18,723 nt of DNA from Victivallales bacterium (GCA_017431185.1 JAFRLP010000152.1:1-18723), one strand, 5' to 3'. Positions 1 through 8,474 are shown, counted from the stretch's first letter. The notes: a model not told the origin generated them from the sequence alone. Program-made: numbers and translations.

Positions 1-183
1 GGCTACACCCGCATCATGAAACTCGGTCCGCGCCGCGGCGACGCCGCTGAACTGGCCATCCTCGAACTGGTCGAAAACGACGAGGCCGCCAAGGCCGCCA
101 AGGAAGCGGCGGAGGCCTCCAAGGCCGAAGAGGCCCCCAAGGCCGAAGAAGCCAAAGCGGACAACGCAGCACCCCAGGCATAA
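1..183 (+). CDS. rplQ: Ribosomal protein L17, C-terminal part (5' end outside window)
   Basis: The frame is open from the first base and ends at TAA 181-183. It begins [20 protein letters not shown], which matches the conserved C-terminal block of bacterial L17, a large-subunit protein near the peptide exit tunnel. After the conserved part there is a tail of about 35 residues made mostly of Ala, Lys and Glu, longer than the compact E. coli protein. rplQ usually closes the alpha ribosomal operon after rpoA, and the strong terminator just downstream agrees with an operon end here. Only the last 60 residues are visible. Identity is confident from the [16 protein letters not shown] signature. Confidence 0.93.
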   Translation, partial: GYTRIMKLGPRRGDAAELAILELVENDEAAKAAKEAAEASKAEEAPKAEEAKADNAAPQA

Positions 184-207
184 TCAAGCCTTGCATCCCC
201 CACTAGA

Positions 208-254
208 ACAGGCGATGGAAAATCCTTCCTTGGATTCTCCATCGCCTGTTTTTC
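208..254 (+). terminator. Rho-independent terminator after rplQ
   Basis: A 12-bp perfect stem (ACAGGCGATGGA at 208-219 with TCCATCGCCTGT at 238-249) extends inward through AAATCC/GGATT with one bulge and closes on a short TTCCT-type loop. The 3' arm runs straight into a T tract (249-253). It lies 25 bp after the rplQ stop, so it should end the ribosomal operon and separate it from the peptidase gene. Confidence 0.92.
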
Positions 255-397
255 TATTCGCCACAATTCACTCCCCCGCCTGTTTTGCCATGTCCAGAGC
301 CGGCCTTGCCGCCAGAAGCTGGCGCGCCAGGCGTGAGTCCCCAACTTGCCCGCAGGGCCTTTAGGCCTCGCGGAACAGCCACCCTTTCCTCCAGACC

Positions 398-3283
398 ATG
401 TTCACGCTCAGTTCCGCCACCGAACTCCCCTCCCTGCAAGCCACGGCCAGAATCTATCGGCATGACAGCGGGCTCCAGGCGCTCTGCCTGGCGACGTCCG
501 ACATAGAGAATATGTTCAGCATCTGCCTGCCGACTCCAGCCATCGACAACACGGGGGTCACCCATATTCTGGAGCACACCGTGCTGGCGGGGTCCAGGAA
601 CTATCCGGTGAAAGACCCGTTCATGGAACTCATCAAATCCAGCATGGCCACCTTCATCAATGCCTTGACCTACCAGGACTACACCGTGTATCCGGTGGCG
701 ACCGCCGTCCCTGCGGAATTCTTCAATCTCGCCTCGGTCTATTTTGACGCGGTTTTCAACCCATTGCTCTCCCGCGACAACCTCGCCCAGGAGGGCTGGC
801 ACTATGAACTGGCAAAGGCGGGCGACCTCTCCAGTCCGCTGCTGGTCAACGGCATTGTCCTCAATGAAATGAGCGGCGATTTCTTCGACGTGGACAGCGT
901 GATTGAGCGGGAGGCCAACGCCTGCCTGCTGGACAACACCCCGCGCGCCTTCGTGTCAGGCGGCATGCCCCAGCACATTCCGGAACTGACCTACGAAAAA
1001 TATCTCGAATACTACCGCACCCACTACCATCCCAGCCGCGCCAAAGTCTTCTTCTATGGCTCCATCCCCGACGAGCGGAAACTGGAGTTCCTGGAAAAAC
1101 AGCTCGCAGCCCTCGAAAAGCGCCCAGCGCCGCCGCCCTTGCCCCCGCGCCCCCGTCTCACAGCCTGGACGGCTCCCCGACGCAAAGTCGTGCCATTCTG
1201 CCCCGAAATGGAGCAGGACTCCTCTCAGGGGGCCTTGGCGCTGGCGTGGTTCCTGACCGACCGCTGGGAGCCCCTGTTCAATCTGGCCTTCGAGTTCATC
1301 GACTACCTGCTGCTGGGCAACGCATCGGCCCCGTTGCGCAAGGCCATCCAGGAATCGGGGCTATGCGAAAGCCTGGCCATCAGCGGCTACGACAACGAAT
1401 CCCCGGAGAACTATTTTCTGACCGCAGTCAAAGGTATTGCCCTGGACGACATCCCTGCCATGGAAAAACTCATCCACTCCACCCTGGCAGACATTGCCAA
1501 GAAAGGCTTCACGGCGGGGGAGTTGCAGGCGGCCTTCAACAGCTTCCGCCTGGAACAACTGGAAATCACCTCCGATCACGTGTTCAACCAGATGGAGAAG
1601 GTATTCGACGCCTGGGCGTTTGACATGGACCCGCTCGCCTTCCTGGACACCTCCGTCATTCTCCCGAAACTGGAAAGCAGACTACGGCGGGAACCTGGCT
1701 GGCTTGGCGGCCTGATTCGCCAATACCTCTGCGACAATCCCCACCGCCTGACGCTGGAACTGCATCCGGACGAAGGGCTTGCCGAGCGTCTCCGCCAGCA
1801 ACAGGCCCGGCAACTCGCCGACTTCAAGGCGACTCTTTCCCCAGGACAACTGGCCGCCATCGACGCGGAGGCGAGGAAACTGCGCACTCGCCAGGGAGCC
1901 CCCAACTCCCCGAAGGCGCTGGCCACCCTCCCCAAACTGGCGAAGAACGAAATCCCCCACGAGCCGCTGACGCTTCGCACCTCCTCTTCGCGGCTTCCCA
2001 ATCAGGTGGAACTGCTGGACGTCGATGAGTTCGCCAACGGCCTCTCCTATCTCACGCTGGCCTATCCCGTGGAGATATTTCCCCCGCATCTGCGCCATCT
2101 GACGGGCCTGTTCCAGCAAATTCTTCCGGCGGTCGGCAACAGCCAGGAACGCTACGACCAGAGCATTGTCCACTGGGCGCGCACAGGAGCCAATTTCTCG
2201 CTGAGCGCCAACAGCGGCTTCACCAACCACGACACCAGCCAGCCCAGCGACTACCTCCTGGTTCGTCTCTCGGCCTTTGACACAAGTTTCCCCGATGCCC
2301 TGGCCCTGCTGGCCACCCGTCTGACCGACTCCATATTCACGGAAAAAAGGCGACTGGACAATGTGCTGCGCCAAAACCTCTCCCAGGCGCTGGAGGAACT
2401 GGCCTACGCCAATCGGTACTACACGAATTCCAGGGCGTCCACTGGCCTCTCCGTACCCGCCGGCCATCAGGAACTGTGGCGGGGCATTGCCGGGCTTTCC
2501 CAACAGAAGAGGACCGCCTCGCATTTCCGCAAGGAGTACCTTGCCGTGCAAAGGCAGATGGAGGAAATGGCGGCTGCGCTGGCGACAGCCTCTCCCGTCG
2601 CAGCCGCCTTCCTGGGCACGGAACAGACACGGCGGGCAGCCGTCGATTTTCTGAAAGGCCTGCCAGCACACAGGCCTTCGCCTCTCCCCTGGCCGGACAG
2701 CGCGCTTCCCCAAACCAACGGTCGCCGTGAAACACTGGCGGTCAACACGGATGTGGCGGGCACCGCCCGCTGCCTCAAGGCCCCCCTTGCCATGCAGGCC
2801 GACTCCGGCGCCATCGCCGTCTATGCCAATCTCCTGAGCTGCGGATACATTTGGGACGAAGTGCGGGTCAAGGGCGGCGCCTACGGCGCCAGCGCAAACT
2901 ACAACCACGCCCTCGGCATCCTCTCCATCCAGTCCTCCCAGGACCCCACGCCGAGCCGCACCTTCGGAATATACGATGCCTTGCCCGACTTGGAATTCTC
3001 CTGGACAGAGGGTGAAATCGAGCAGTCCGTCATTGCGACGCTGCGCGGCTTCCACACGCCAGTGCGTCCCAGCGGAGCCACCAATGTGGTTCTTGTCAAT
3101 CACCTGCGGGGGTTCACCACGCAAATGCGTCGGCAATGGCATGAGGAGATTCTTCGGCTAACCCGCAACGAACTTCACGCTGCCATCAACCGTTTCTGGC
3201 AACGGGCCCCAGAGCATAATGACTGCGCCATCGGTCCATCGGCCTGCCTGCGCCCGCTCAAAGGGGAGACTTTAAAAATCTGA
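398..3283 (+). CDS. M16C family zinc metallopeptidase (presequence protease / PreP-like)
   Basis: 961 residues, close to the usual length of M16C enzymes, which are clamshell peptidases that degrade short unstructured peptides inside the cell. The inverted zinc motif HILEH is at residues 56-60 (two His ligands and the catalytic Glu59). The third ligand is probably Glu157 in GIVLNEMSGDFFD, about 100 residues later as in PreP. The sequence VLAGSRNYPVKDPF right after the zinc motif is characteristic of the M16C branch. The C-terminal half carries the substrate-binding R/Y region DEVRVKGGAYGASANYN. No signal peptide is visible, so the protein is likely cytoplasmic. The ATG at 398 is the first in frame that keeps the full N-terminal domain; there is no Shine-Dalgarno sequence before it. 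A LacI-type regulator follows after 18 bp. The 143 bp between the terminator and this start show no clear promoter, only a TGGCGCGCCA palindrome. Confidence 0.93.
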   Translation: MFTLSSATELPSLQATARIYRHDSGLQALCLATSDIENMFSICLPTPAIDNTGVTHILEHTVLAGSRNYPVKDPFMELIKSSMATFINALTYQDYTVYPVATAVPAEFFNLASVYFDAVFNPLLSRDNLAQEGWHYELAKAGDLSSPLLVNGIVLNEMSGDFFDVDSVIEREANACLLDNTPRAFVSGGMPQHIPELTYEKYLEYYRTHYHPSRAKVFFYGSIPDERKLEFLEKQLAALEKRPAPPPLPPRPRLTAWTAPRRKVVPFCPEMEQDSSQGALALAWFLTDRWEPLFNLAFEFIDYLLLGNASAPLRKAIQESGLCESLAISGYDNESPENYFLTAVKGIALDDIPAMEKLIHSTLADIAKKGFTAGELQAAFNSFRLEQLEITSDHVFNQMEKVFDAWAFDMDPLAFLDTSVILPKLESRLRREPGWLGGLIRQYLCDNPHRLTLELHPDEGLAERLRQQQARQLADFKATLSPGQLAAIDAEARKLRTRQGAPNSPKALATLPKLAKNEIPHEPLTLRTSSSRLPNQVELLDVDEFANGLSYLTLAYPVEIFPPHLRHLTGLFQQILPAVGNSQERYDQSIVHWARTGANFSLSANSGFTNHDTSQPSDYLLVRLSAFDTSFPDALALLATRLTDSIFTEKRRLDNVLRQNLSQALEELAYANRYYTNSRASTGLSVPAGHQELWRGIAGLSQQKRTASHFRKEYLAVQRQMEEMAAALATASPVAAAFLGTEQTRRAAVDFLKGLPAHRPSPLPWPDSALPQTNGRRETLAVNTDVAGTARCLKAPLAMQADSGAIAVYANLLSCGYIWDEVRVKGGAYGASANYNHALGILSIQSSQDPTPSRTFGIYDALPDLEFSWTEGEIEQSVIATLRGFHTPVRPSGATNVVLVNHLRGFTTQMRRQWHEEILRLTRNELHAAINRFWQRAPEHNDCAIGPSACLRPLKGETLKI

Positions 3284-3301
3284 CGCCAAACGCCATAAAC
3301 C

Positions 3302-4390
3302 ATGAACAGCAAAATCACCAGTTCTGACATCGCCAGGCTGGCACATTGCAGCCAATCCACCGTTTCACGCGCCCTAAGCCGGGAACATGCCTGGCGGATT
3401 AGCCCCCAAAAACGGCTGGAGATTCAGGAACTGTGCCACAAATACGGCTATGCCCTGAACTCCCAGCCCGCCAAAAAGCTGTTTCAGAAAACCCACAAGG
3501 TGGGTTTTCTGCTGGGCATCATGGAAAGAGACCTGACCATGACCAGCTTCGGCTTCATGCTCCGTGAAATGAGTGACTTGCTTCAGGCATACGGTTACAC
3601 CCTCACGCTGATTCGGGTGGACTATGCCACCCCCGTATTGGCCCGAAACGTACGGAGAATCCTCAAATCTGACACGGCGGACATTTACATTACAGGGGCA
3701 ATCCTATTGAAAGGCCAAACTCTGGATTTGCTGCGCCAGGTCAGTTCCAGACTCATCAGTTTCATGCCATTCTGCGCCACGCAAACGGCTCATATCGACT
3801 TCCGCTGGATTTCGCAGATTGACTTTGAGTATGAAAAGGCGCATGAAACACTTGTGAAACTCATCCCCAAGGAGTATCTAAAATCCGCCATCTACCTGGG
3901 AGCAGGAGACCTCTCCGACCAGCAAAAATACTCCTTGCTCGCCAAGGCGTTTCGCAAGCATTACCATCCAGGCTACCATTTGCCCCAGCTATATCACCAA
4001 CAGCATTATCCCCTCTGGGATCAATATTATCGCCAAAGCCACAAAATCTGGCAATCGCACCTGCCTGAACTGATGGACAGAAAACTGTTTTTCTGCGGCA
4101 ACAATTACACTGCATACGCCCTTTCCGACCTTCTGCAGACAAAGGGTCTTCAGCCTGACCGCGACTTTCTGGTGGTGACCTATGGTGGCCTGAGCCAATT
4201 AACCACGTCCTATGCACAAGACCATGACCCGTTTTCCGTCATCTCCTATTCGATAAAGCAGACCTCCCAGGCCATTTGCGATTTGGCGATGAAACTGGTC
4301 GATGACCCGACTCCACGGCAGATTGACCTCCCCGTCTCCTTCACACCGTCACCTGCCCTCGGCGGAACTATCTTACATCAAATCATCTGA
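3302..4390 (+). CDS. LacI-family transcriptional regulator
   Basis: 362 residues. The N-terminus has a LacI-type helix-turn-helix at about residues 5-25 (ITSSDIARLAHCSQSTVSRA), followed by the hinge-helix region ending KYGYALNSQPAKKL. The rest (about residues 65-362, beginning HKVGFLLGIM) fits a periplasmic-binding-protein-like effector domain, although the match to typical LacI sugar-binding cores is loose. The family mostly represses sugar-use genes and releases DNA on binding a sugar. The gene starts 18 bp after the peptidase stop, so the two are probably co-transcribed. There is no Shine-Dalgarno sequence before its ATG. It converges with the DUF4838 gene of operon A, which makes operon A a natural target. 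The effector is not deducible. Its coding sequence looks less GC-rich than the peptidase's. Confidence 0.9.
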   Translation: MNSKITSSDIARLAHCSQSTVSRALSREHAWRISPQKRLEIQELCHKYGYALNSQPAKKLFQKTHKVGFLLGIMERDLTMTSFGFMLREMSDLLQAYGYTLTLIRVDYATPVLARNVRRILKSDTADIYITGAILLKGQTLDLLRQVSSRLISFMPFCATQTAHIDFRWISQIDFEYEKAHETLVKLIPKEYLKSAIYLGAGDLSDQQKYSLLAKAFRKHYHPGYHLPQLYHQQHYPLWDQYYRQSHKIWQSHLPELMDRKLFFCGNNYTAYALSDLLQTKGLQPDRDFLVVTYGGLSQLTTSYAQDHDPFSVISYSIKQTSQAICDLAMKLVDDPTPRQIDLPVSFTPSPALGGTILHQII

Positions 4391-4435
4391 AAAGGCGGGG
4401 GCCATTGACAGTACCGCTGGTGGCCCTTTCCCCAA

Positions 4436-4541
4436 GGAGGTGATTGCAAAACCACCGCCTAACCGCCAAAGCGCCACAAGCGATGAAGCCATCGCGCCGT
4501 GCCGCGATGGCGGTTGGGATGGGAGTTTTGCAATTACCTCC
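4436..4541. repeat. 106-bp foldback element (long inverted repeat) between convergent genes
   Basis: The outer arms are GGAGGTGATTGCAAAAC (4436-4452) and GTTTTGCAATTACCTCC (4525-4541), a 17-bp inverted repeat with one mismatch. Beyond a 2-nt internal mismatch the pairing may continue through CCC (left) and GGG (right). The core contains a 9-bp perfect hairpin, GCCATCGCG (4488-4496) with CGCGATGGC (4503-4511), loop CCGTGC. A competing 7-bp pair AACCGCC (4461-4467)/GGCGGTT (4509-4515) is also possible. It sits in the 235-bp gap between the LacI gene and the DUF4838 gene, both of which read into it. It could be a MITE/REPIN-like repeat, a two-way terminator, or both. There is no T tract next to the arms, so a simple intrinsic terminator is not supported. 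A close relative of one arm occurs at 9454-9470. Confidence 0.75.
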
Positions 4542-4594
4542 AAGGGATGCAGTCCACCCCCCTTCGACAGGGAGGAGTATCAGCGGTCTATTCT

Positions 4595-4620
4595 TGCTTT
4601 GCGGCAATCCCGCGAAAGCA
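4595..4620 (-). other. Hairpin just downstream of the DUF4838 gene
   Basis: On the plus strand TGCTTTGCGG (4595-4604) pairs with CCGCGAAAGCA (4610-4620) with one bulged base and a short loop. It starts 5 bp after the stop codon of the minus-strand DUF4838 gene. There is no T run after it in the minus direction, so it may stabilise the transcript end or help factor-dependent termination rather than act as a classic terminator. Confidence 0.4.
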
Positions 4621-4625
4621 CGGCG

Positions 4626-7478
4626 TCAGGGAGCGCTCCCGGCAAAGTTGCGGTTCAAGGACCTGGCCACCTCGACACACAGGTTGTCCGCCGACAGCGC
4701 AGCGCCCTTCGGGGCATTCAAACGAAGCTGGACAGCCACAATCTGGGGCGGAACCTCCTTCTCGGTGGTGATGTCCACCAAGACATAACGCGCTTTCTCC
4801 CATCCCCCCAGCCTGGCTTTCCTCGACAGCACAACCTCGCCGCCCTTGTCCAGGAAGGCAAACTCCACCATTGTGTTCTCGACTGCACAGTCCATGGTCA
4901 ACTGGAACACGTCGGCGGGCGTGCAGGGCACCTCCGCCGACCAGAGAGAGGCCGTCTTCTGCGGAGCGGGAGTCAGGCGCACGTCATATTTGCCCTGCCG
5001 TTCCGTCACGGACGAAGCCTCCGCCTCCCCGACGACACGCCAGCCTGCGGGAATTCCTGGGGCGACAGGGGCATTCCCCGTCCCGTCAGTCAAGGCAAGA
5101 GGCTGGAAGACCGTATCAGGCTGTCCGCGGACCGCCACCGCCATATCGACCCAGATGGCATTCTCCTTCGTCGAGCCAGGCACATACGCGGGGCCTGTGA
5201 ACTTGGCGGAGAACCAAACCTGGTCAAAGGTGTTGTCCGCGGCCTCGCCGTAAGTCAGGATATACCAGTTGCCGGTGTTGGCCTGAACACCCCAGCCATG
5301 CCCCCAGAAATGGGAGCGGTCCTTCAGTTCAATCCGCCCCGGAATGCGGTACCAGTGGTATTTTTCATCCTGAGGGACCTGCTTGAGGATGGTCTGCACA
5401 ACATTCCCCTGGCTGGAAAGGGCAAACTGCGTGGTGCGGAACTTATCCTTGCCAGGCATCAGAATATCCACACCCTGCGTATCCTGCCCGCGATTGGCCG
5501 AGCAGACGGCCCTGCCCTGGATGGAATCAGGATCATCTTCCCGACGCACAAAGAGAGAGTCCGGACAGTAGAAATTCATTGCCGTCACCATCCGGAAATC
5601 CGCGTCCGGCACATCCTTGAACATTGGCGGACGAATCGGAACCTTTTCCACCGCCTGGAAGCGCCTCTGAAACTCCCCATCCCCCCTGTCAGTGTTCTTG
5701 TGCTTGAAGCGCCGAATGTACTCCTTCGAATAGTTGCGGCAATCCGCCACCAACTGCCCGTGGGAGACGCCTGCCTCCTCAAACGTGGCACGGAAACTGT
5801 TCCAATAATGCAGCGCGCACCAGATTGGCGCAATCAACTCGTTGCGAAGATGGGCGGCATAGAGCGGATTGCCCTCCTCCGCAATGGCGGAGTGGAATTC
5901 CCGGTACATCCCAAGCAGGAACTTCGGCGTGGTGAATTTCCACAGCCCACCCCCAAGCGAGGACGCTCTCTGATGGCTATTCCTGACACCCTCGCGAATC
6001 AGGACAAAATACTTGCTGACCACGGGAGCGGCGGCCTCCCCATAGTATCCTCGGATGAACTTCTCCGCCAACTCCTCGGGATTCAACCCAAGGTCCACCA
6101 TCAATCGCCCGGCCACATAGTAATTCAGCACCAGGAAATTCTGCGGGCAAACCCAGTCGCGCTCCGCCTCGATGAATATCCCGTGAACGTTGTTGTCGTG
6201 GAAGAACCTCAGGTCAGGCTTGATCGCGTCAAACAGGGTCTCCACGCGCGGCGGCGTGAAATAACTGTTCCCCAGATTCCAGTAGTCCCATACAATCATA
6301 TGCGGCCCATAAGGTTTCCAGGCCTCAAAAATCTCCTTGGTGCCATCATCCTTCTCCACAATCGGGTGAAAGGGGTTGCGGTGCATCCTGTCCGTCAGGA
6401 AGAACATCAGTCCCTTGGCCAATTCGATGGTGCGCGGCGGCACCCCGACGTTATTCCCAATCGTACGTGCCCCAGGGGCAATCCTCAGCAGTATGTCCGG
6501 ATACTCCTTGTGAATCTCGGTAATGATATGATTGGCGAAGGAATACAGCAAAATGCGGTCAGACCCCTCCTGCTCCGACAACTTGCGGCATTCGGGACAC
6601 TGGCAGTAGTCCGGCGTGGCGTCCAGACGGCTCATGTCATACACCATGCACCACTCCTCCTGCGGGGTTGACTGGCGGTTCTCCTGAATCATCTTGCGGA
6701 GGGATTCCACCGCCACCCGCCTGACCTCAGGATTCGTCATGCAGACATCGCCGAATTTCTGGAATTGGCGCGGCTTCTGACGAACGCCATTCCTGTCCAT
6801 CGCAAAGTATTCAGGATGTTCGTCAAACAACTCCGGGTCAACATACAGGGACAGAGAATGCCACTGCAGCTTCTGACAAAGCGTAAGGTATTTTCCGGAG
6901 TACAGGGGCGTCCCCGTCTCCTTGCCATTCGCAAAACTGCGCAGCCGCCACATCTGGTAGCGCATCACCTCGTCCTCGGGTGATTTGTTCTTCTTCAACG
7001 CATAAGTGGCGGCGGTGAAGATGACGCGCGATTCAAAGGCCGGCCCCCCCTGCTCCGCGCGGAACCGACATTCGGGGGAGGATGGAACAACCGTGGTGTC
7101 CATCGCCAGGAACAACACGCCCAACTGGTCAAGCAGACGATACACCCCATATAACGTGCCAACAGGACGCCCGCCAGTCACAATCACATTCTCCCCCACT
7201 GGCTTCACGCACCACTCCTCCCTGTCCAGTTTGTCGGAATCGACTCCGTTGGCCTTGGCAAACGCCGTCCCGCCCAGATAGATGGCGGCTTTTCCATCCG
7301 CCTTCCCCTCTTCCGCCTCAGGCAGCGGTTCGCCAAACATCTGGCTCCAGAAGAGCTGCAGCTCTTCCGCCGCCATCGTGTCGTACTTGGAAACCGCCGT
7401 TCCGCGCACCAGGCATTCCGGACGCGCCAGGACAGACAGGCAGCAAAGCATAAGCCACAACACTGTTCTCTTCATCAT
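4626..7478 (-). CDS. Secreted DUF4838 family glycosidase-like protein
   Basis: 950 residues from the chosen ATG. A signal peptide is visible (MMKRTVLWLMLCCLSVLARP). An N-terminal domain at about residues 35-145 resembles the N-terminal domain of GH67 alpha-glucuronidases and related hydrolases, with the typical run GGRPVGTLYGVYRLLDQLGV. DUF4838 follows at about 150-480, recognised from WHSLSLYVDPELFDEHPEYF, the cysteine cluster YCQCPECRKL and HGIFIEAERDWV. The remaining C-terminal half has a helical part and, beyond about 650, beta-rich sequence that could bind carbohydrate. DUF4838 proteins are abundant in Lentisphaerota and Bacteroidota polysaccharide loci; their activity is mostly uncharacterised. 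The frame stays open upstream to 7559, but the AAGGAG at 7484-7489, 5 nt before ATG 7478, and the signal peptide both fix this start (the second ATG at 7475 is an alternative). It lies 40 bp after the pseudopilin gene, so the two form operon A. Confidence 0.88.
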   Translation of the reverse strand: MMKRTVLWLMLCCLSVLARPECLVRGTAVSKYDTMAAEELQLFWSQMFGEPLPEAEEGKADGKAAIYLGGTAFAKANGVDSDKLDREEWCVKPVGENVIVTGGRPVGTLYGVYRLLDQLGVLFLAMDTTVVPSSPECRFRAEQGGPAFESRVIFTAATYALKKNKSPEDEVMRYQMWRLRSFANGKETGTPLYSGKYLTLCQKLQWHSLSLYVDPELFDEHPEYFAMDRNGVRQKPRQFQKFGDVCMTNPEVRRVAVESLRKMIQENRQSTPQEEWCMVYDMSRLDATPDYCQCPECRKLSEQEGSDRILLYSFANHIITEIHKEYPDILLRIAPGARTIGNNVGVPPRTIELAKGLMFFLTDRMHRNPFHPIVEKDDGTKEIFEAWKPYGPHMIVWDYWNLGNSYFTPPRVETLFDAIKPDLRFFHDNNVHGIFIEAERDWVCPQNFLVLNYYVAGRLMVDLGLNPEELAEKFIRGYYGEAAAPVVSKYFVLIREGVRNSHQRASSLGGGLWKFTTPKFLLGMYREFHSAIAEEGNPLYAAHLRNELIAPIWCALHYWNSFRATFEEAGVSHGQLVADCRNYSKEYIRRFKHKNTDRGDGEFQRRFQAVEKVPIRPPMFKDVPDADFRMVTAMNFYCPDSLFVRREDDPDSIQGRAVCSANRGQDTQGVDILMPGKDKFRTTQFALSSQGNVVQTILKQVPQDEKYHWYRIPGRIELKDRSHFWGHGWGVQANTGNWYILTYGEAADNTFDQVWFSAKFTGPAYVPGSTKENAIWVDMAVAVRGQPDTVFQPLALTDGTGNAPVAPGIPAGWRVVGEAEASSVTERQGKYDVRLTPAPQKTASLWSAEVPCTPADVFQLTMDCAVENTMVEFAFLDKGGEVVLSRKARLGGWEKARYVLVDITTEKEVPPQIVAVQLRLNAPKGAALSADNLCVEVARSLNRNFAGSAP

Positions 7479-7483
7479 CTTTT

Positions 7484-7489
7484 CTCCTT
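7484..7489 (-). promoter_or_regulatory. Ribosome binding site fixing the DUF4838 start
   Basis: AAGGAG on the minus strand, 5 nt before ATG 7478 and 8 nt before ATG 7475. It excludes the longer reading frame that overlaps the end of the pseudopilin gene, and it lies directly in front of the codons for a signal peptide. Confidence 0.85.
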
Positions 7490-7518
7490 GATGCGTGAAA
7501 AACGGAATCACCGCGCCA

Positions 7519-8280
7519 TCAATTTTTCGTGAGCGTGTTGTAGAGGTACTTGTAGTCAAAGTTCGTCACACGGAATTTGTTGAAGAACTCCACATGTCCA
7601 TCCCAGAACAGCCAATTCTGTCCAGTCTTGTGGCGGAACAGCGGATACCGATAATGCGTCGGCGCCTTGTTGTCCACAGTATTCGAGTACCAGGGATTGC
7701 ATTTGTCGAGAAGCGTCCAATAGGATGCGTCATTGGCGTCTTCCATGAGAATCACCATCCGTGACGGAGCCTTGACCAGGTTTTGCACAAAGCCCCTGGT
7801 CGGTTTTACGGTCGAATTGGTCTCAAGCGTAACAGTCCCGTCGCCCAAGATAAGCGGCATGGCAACAAGGTTTGGCATATAGGACTTCCAGACATTGCGT
7901 TTGGCCTCTGCGGCGGCTGTCCGATAATGCTCACCAGGACAATACAGGATTTTGGGGTTCGCCCCTTTCCGCGCCGCCATCTCCTTGCCATTGCCATTGA
8001 TGCTGGGATCGCAGTACAGCAGGGAATGCCAACTGTAGCAAGGCGGGTAATAGTGCCCTTTATCTCCCTCGCCTGTGGTCACATGCAACAGAGGCGGCAT
8101 GCAGGCATTCTCGTTCTCGTATAACAGCAAGTCAACTCCTATCTGGCGCAAGTTGCTCGCGCACGCGATGGCCTGGGCCTTGAGGCGGGCCTTCTGCAAG
8201 GCCGGAACAAGCATCGCCGCGAGTATCGCGATTATGGCTATGACAACAAGCAGTTCGACGAGCGTAAAGCGTCTGCGCAT
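7519..8280 (-). CDS. Prepilin-like protein with H-X9-DG domain (operon A)
   Basis: 253 residues. The type IV prepilin/pseudopilin N-terminus is very clear: a basic leader MRRR, then [16 protein letters not shown] with Glu at position +5 of the mature form, followed by a long hydrophobic and amphipathic helix (about residues 5-48) ending CASNLRQIG. The globular part holds [10 protein letters not shown] near 111-120, and near the C-terminus H217 is followed by nine residues and then DG, the H-X9-DG signature of the processing-associated domain in PVC bacteria. Prepilin-type proteins are inserted in the inner membrane, cleaved by a prepilin peptidase and assembled by type II secretion or type IV pilus machines; whether this one is assembled is unknown. 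The residue before Phe is Arg, not the usual Gly. AGGAG lies 8 nt before the ATG. It is followed by the DUF4838 gene and is the likely first gene of operon A. Confidence 0.92.
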   Translation of the reverse strand: MRRRFTLVELLVVIAIIAILAAMLVPALQKARLKAQAIACASNLRQIGVDLLLYENENACMPPLLHVTTGEGDKGHYYPPCYSWHSLLYCDPSINGNGKEMAARKGANPKILYCPGEHYRTAAAEAKRNVWKSYMPNLVAMPLILGDGTVTLETNSTVKPTRGFVQNLVKAPSRMVILMEDANDASYWTLLDKCNPWYSNTVDNKAPTHYRYPLFRHKTGQNWLFWDGHVEFFNKFRVTNFDYKYLYNTLTKN

Positions 8281-8349
8281 ATTTGCCTCTCCTGGGTTGT
8301 GACGTGAAATGTCCCGAATGACAATTTAATATCGCCGTCCTCCCAGAAA

Positions 8350-8368
8350 TTTACAAGATTATGCACAA
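8350..8368 (-). promoter_or_regulatory. Putative control region of operon A with shared split motif
   Basis: The plus strand reads TTTACAAG-ATT-ATGCACAA; the same two half-blocks occur in front of operon B at 16938-16955 with CC as spacer. On the minus strand TTGTAA within it could be a -35 box; GATATT lies 17 nt further on as a weak -10 and TATTAA lies at 19 nt. The motif is 70 bp upstream of the pseudopilin ATG. A role as promoter plus activator or repressor site is inferred from position and from the second copy. Confidence 0.45.
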
Positions 8369-8397
8369 ATAAAGATTCCCGCAGAAACTAATCCGTT

Positions 8398-8436
8398 GTA
8401 ATGCAATACGTTACGAAACACGATGCTATGCATAGC
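8398..8436. promoter_or_regulatory. Two palindromes upstream of operon A (candidate operators)
   Basis: GTAATGCAATACGTTAC (8398-8414) is a 17-bp dyad with 6 of 8 base pairs matching around a central A. Eleven bases later GCTATGCATAGC (8425-8436) is a perfect 12-bp palindrome. Both sit between the sirtuin stop and operon A, upstream of its predicted promoter, and neither has a loop or T run as expected for a terminator. They could bind a dimeric regulator such as the LacI-type protein at 3302-4390; this link is speculative. Confidence 0.35.
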
Positions 8437-8474
8437 GCTCTGTTTTCCTCCCGTGCGCATCTTGGCATTCGCCT

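Noticed and set aside
1682..3142. A 486-codon minus-strand open frame
   Set aside because: It lies wholly inside the M16C peptidase gene on the other strand and its translation is Gly/Val/Arg-rich with no family features, as expected for an antisense frame in GC-rich DNA.
4302..6671. A 789-codon plus-strand open frame
   Set aside because: It is antisense to the DUF4838 gene and overlaps the end of the LacI gene; its translation is rich in Arg, Pro and His with no recognisable domain, while the minus strand has a signal peptide, a ribosome site and family motifs.
7479..7559. N-terminal extension of the DUF4838 protein
   Set aside because: It would overlap the end of the pseudopilin gene and bury the signal peptide inside the protein; AAGGAG precedes the internal ATG instead.
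8425..8436. The perfect palindrome as a terminator of the sirtuin gene
   Set aside because: It has no loop and no following T run on the minus strand; a protein-binding site is more plausible.
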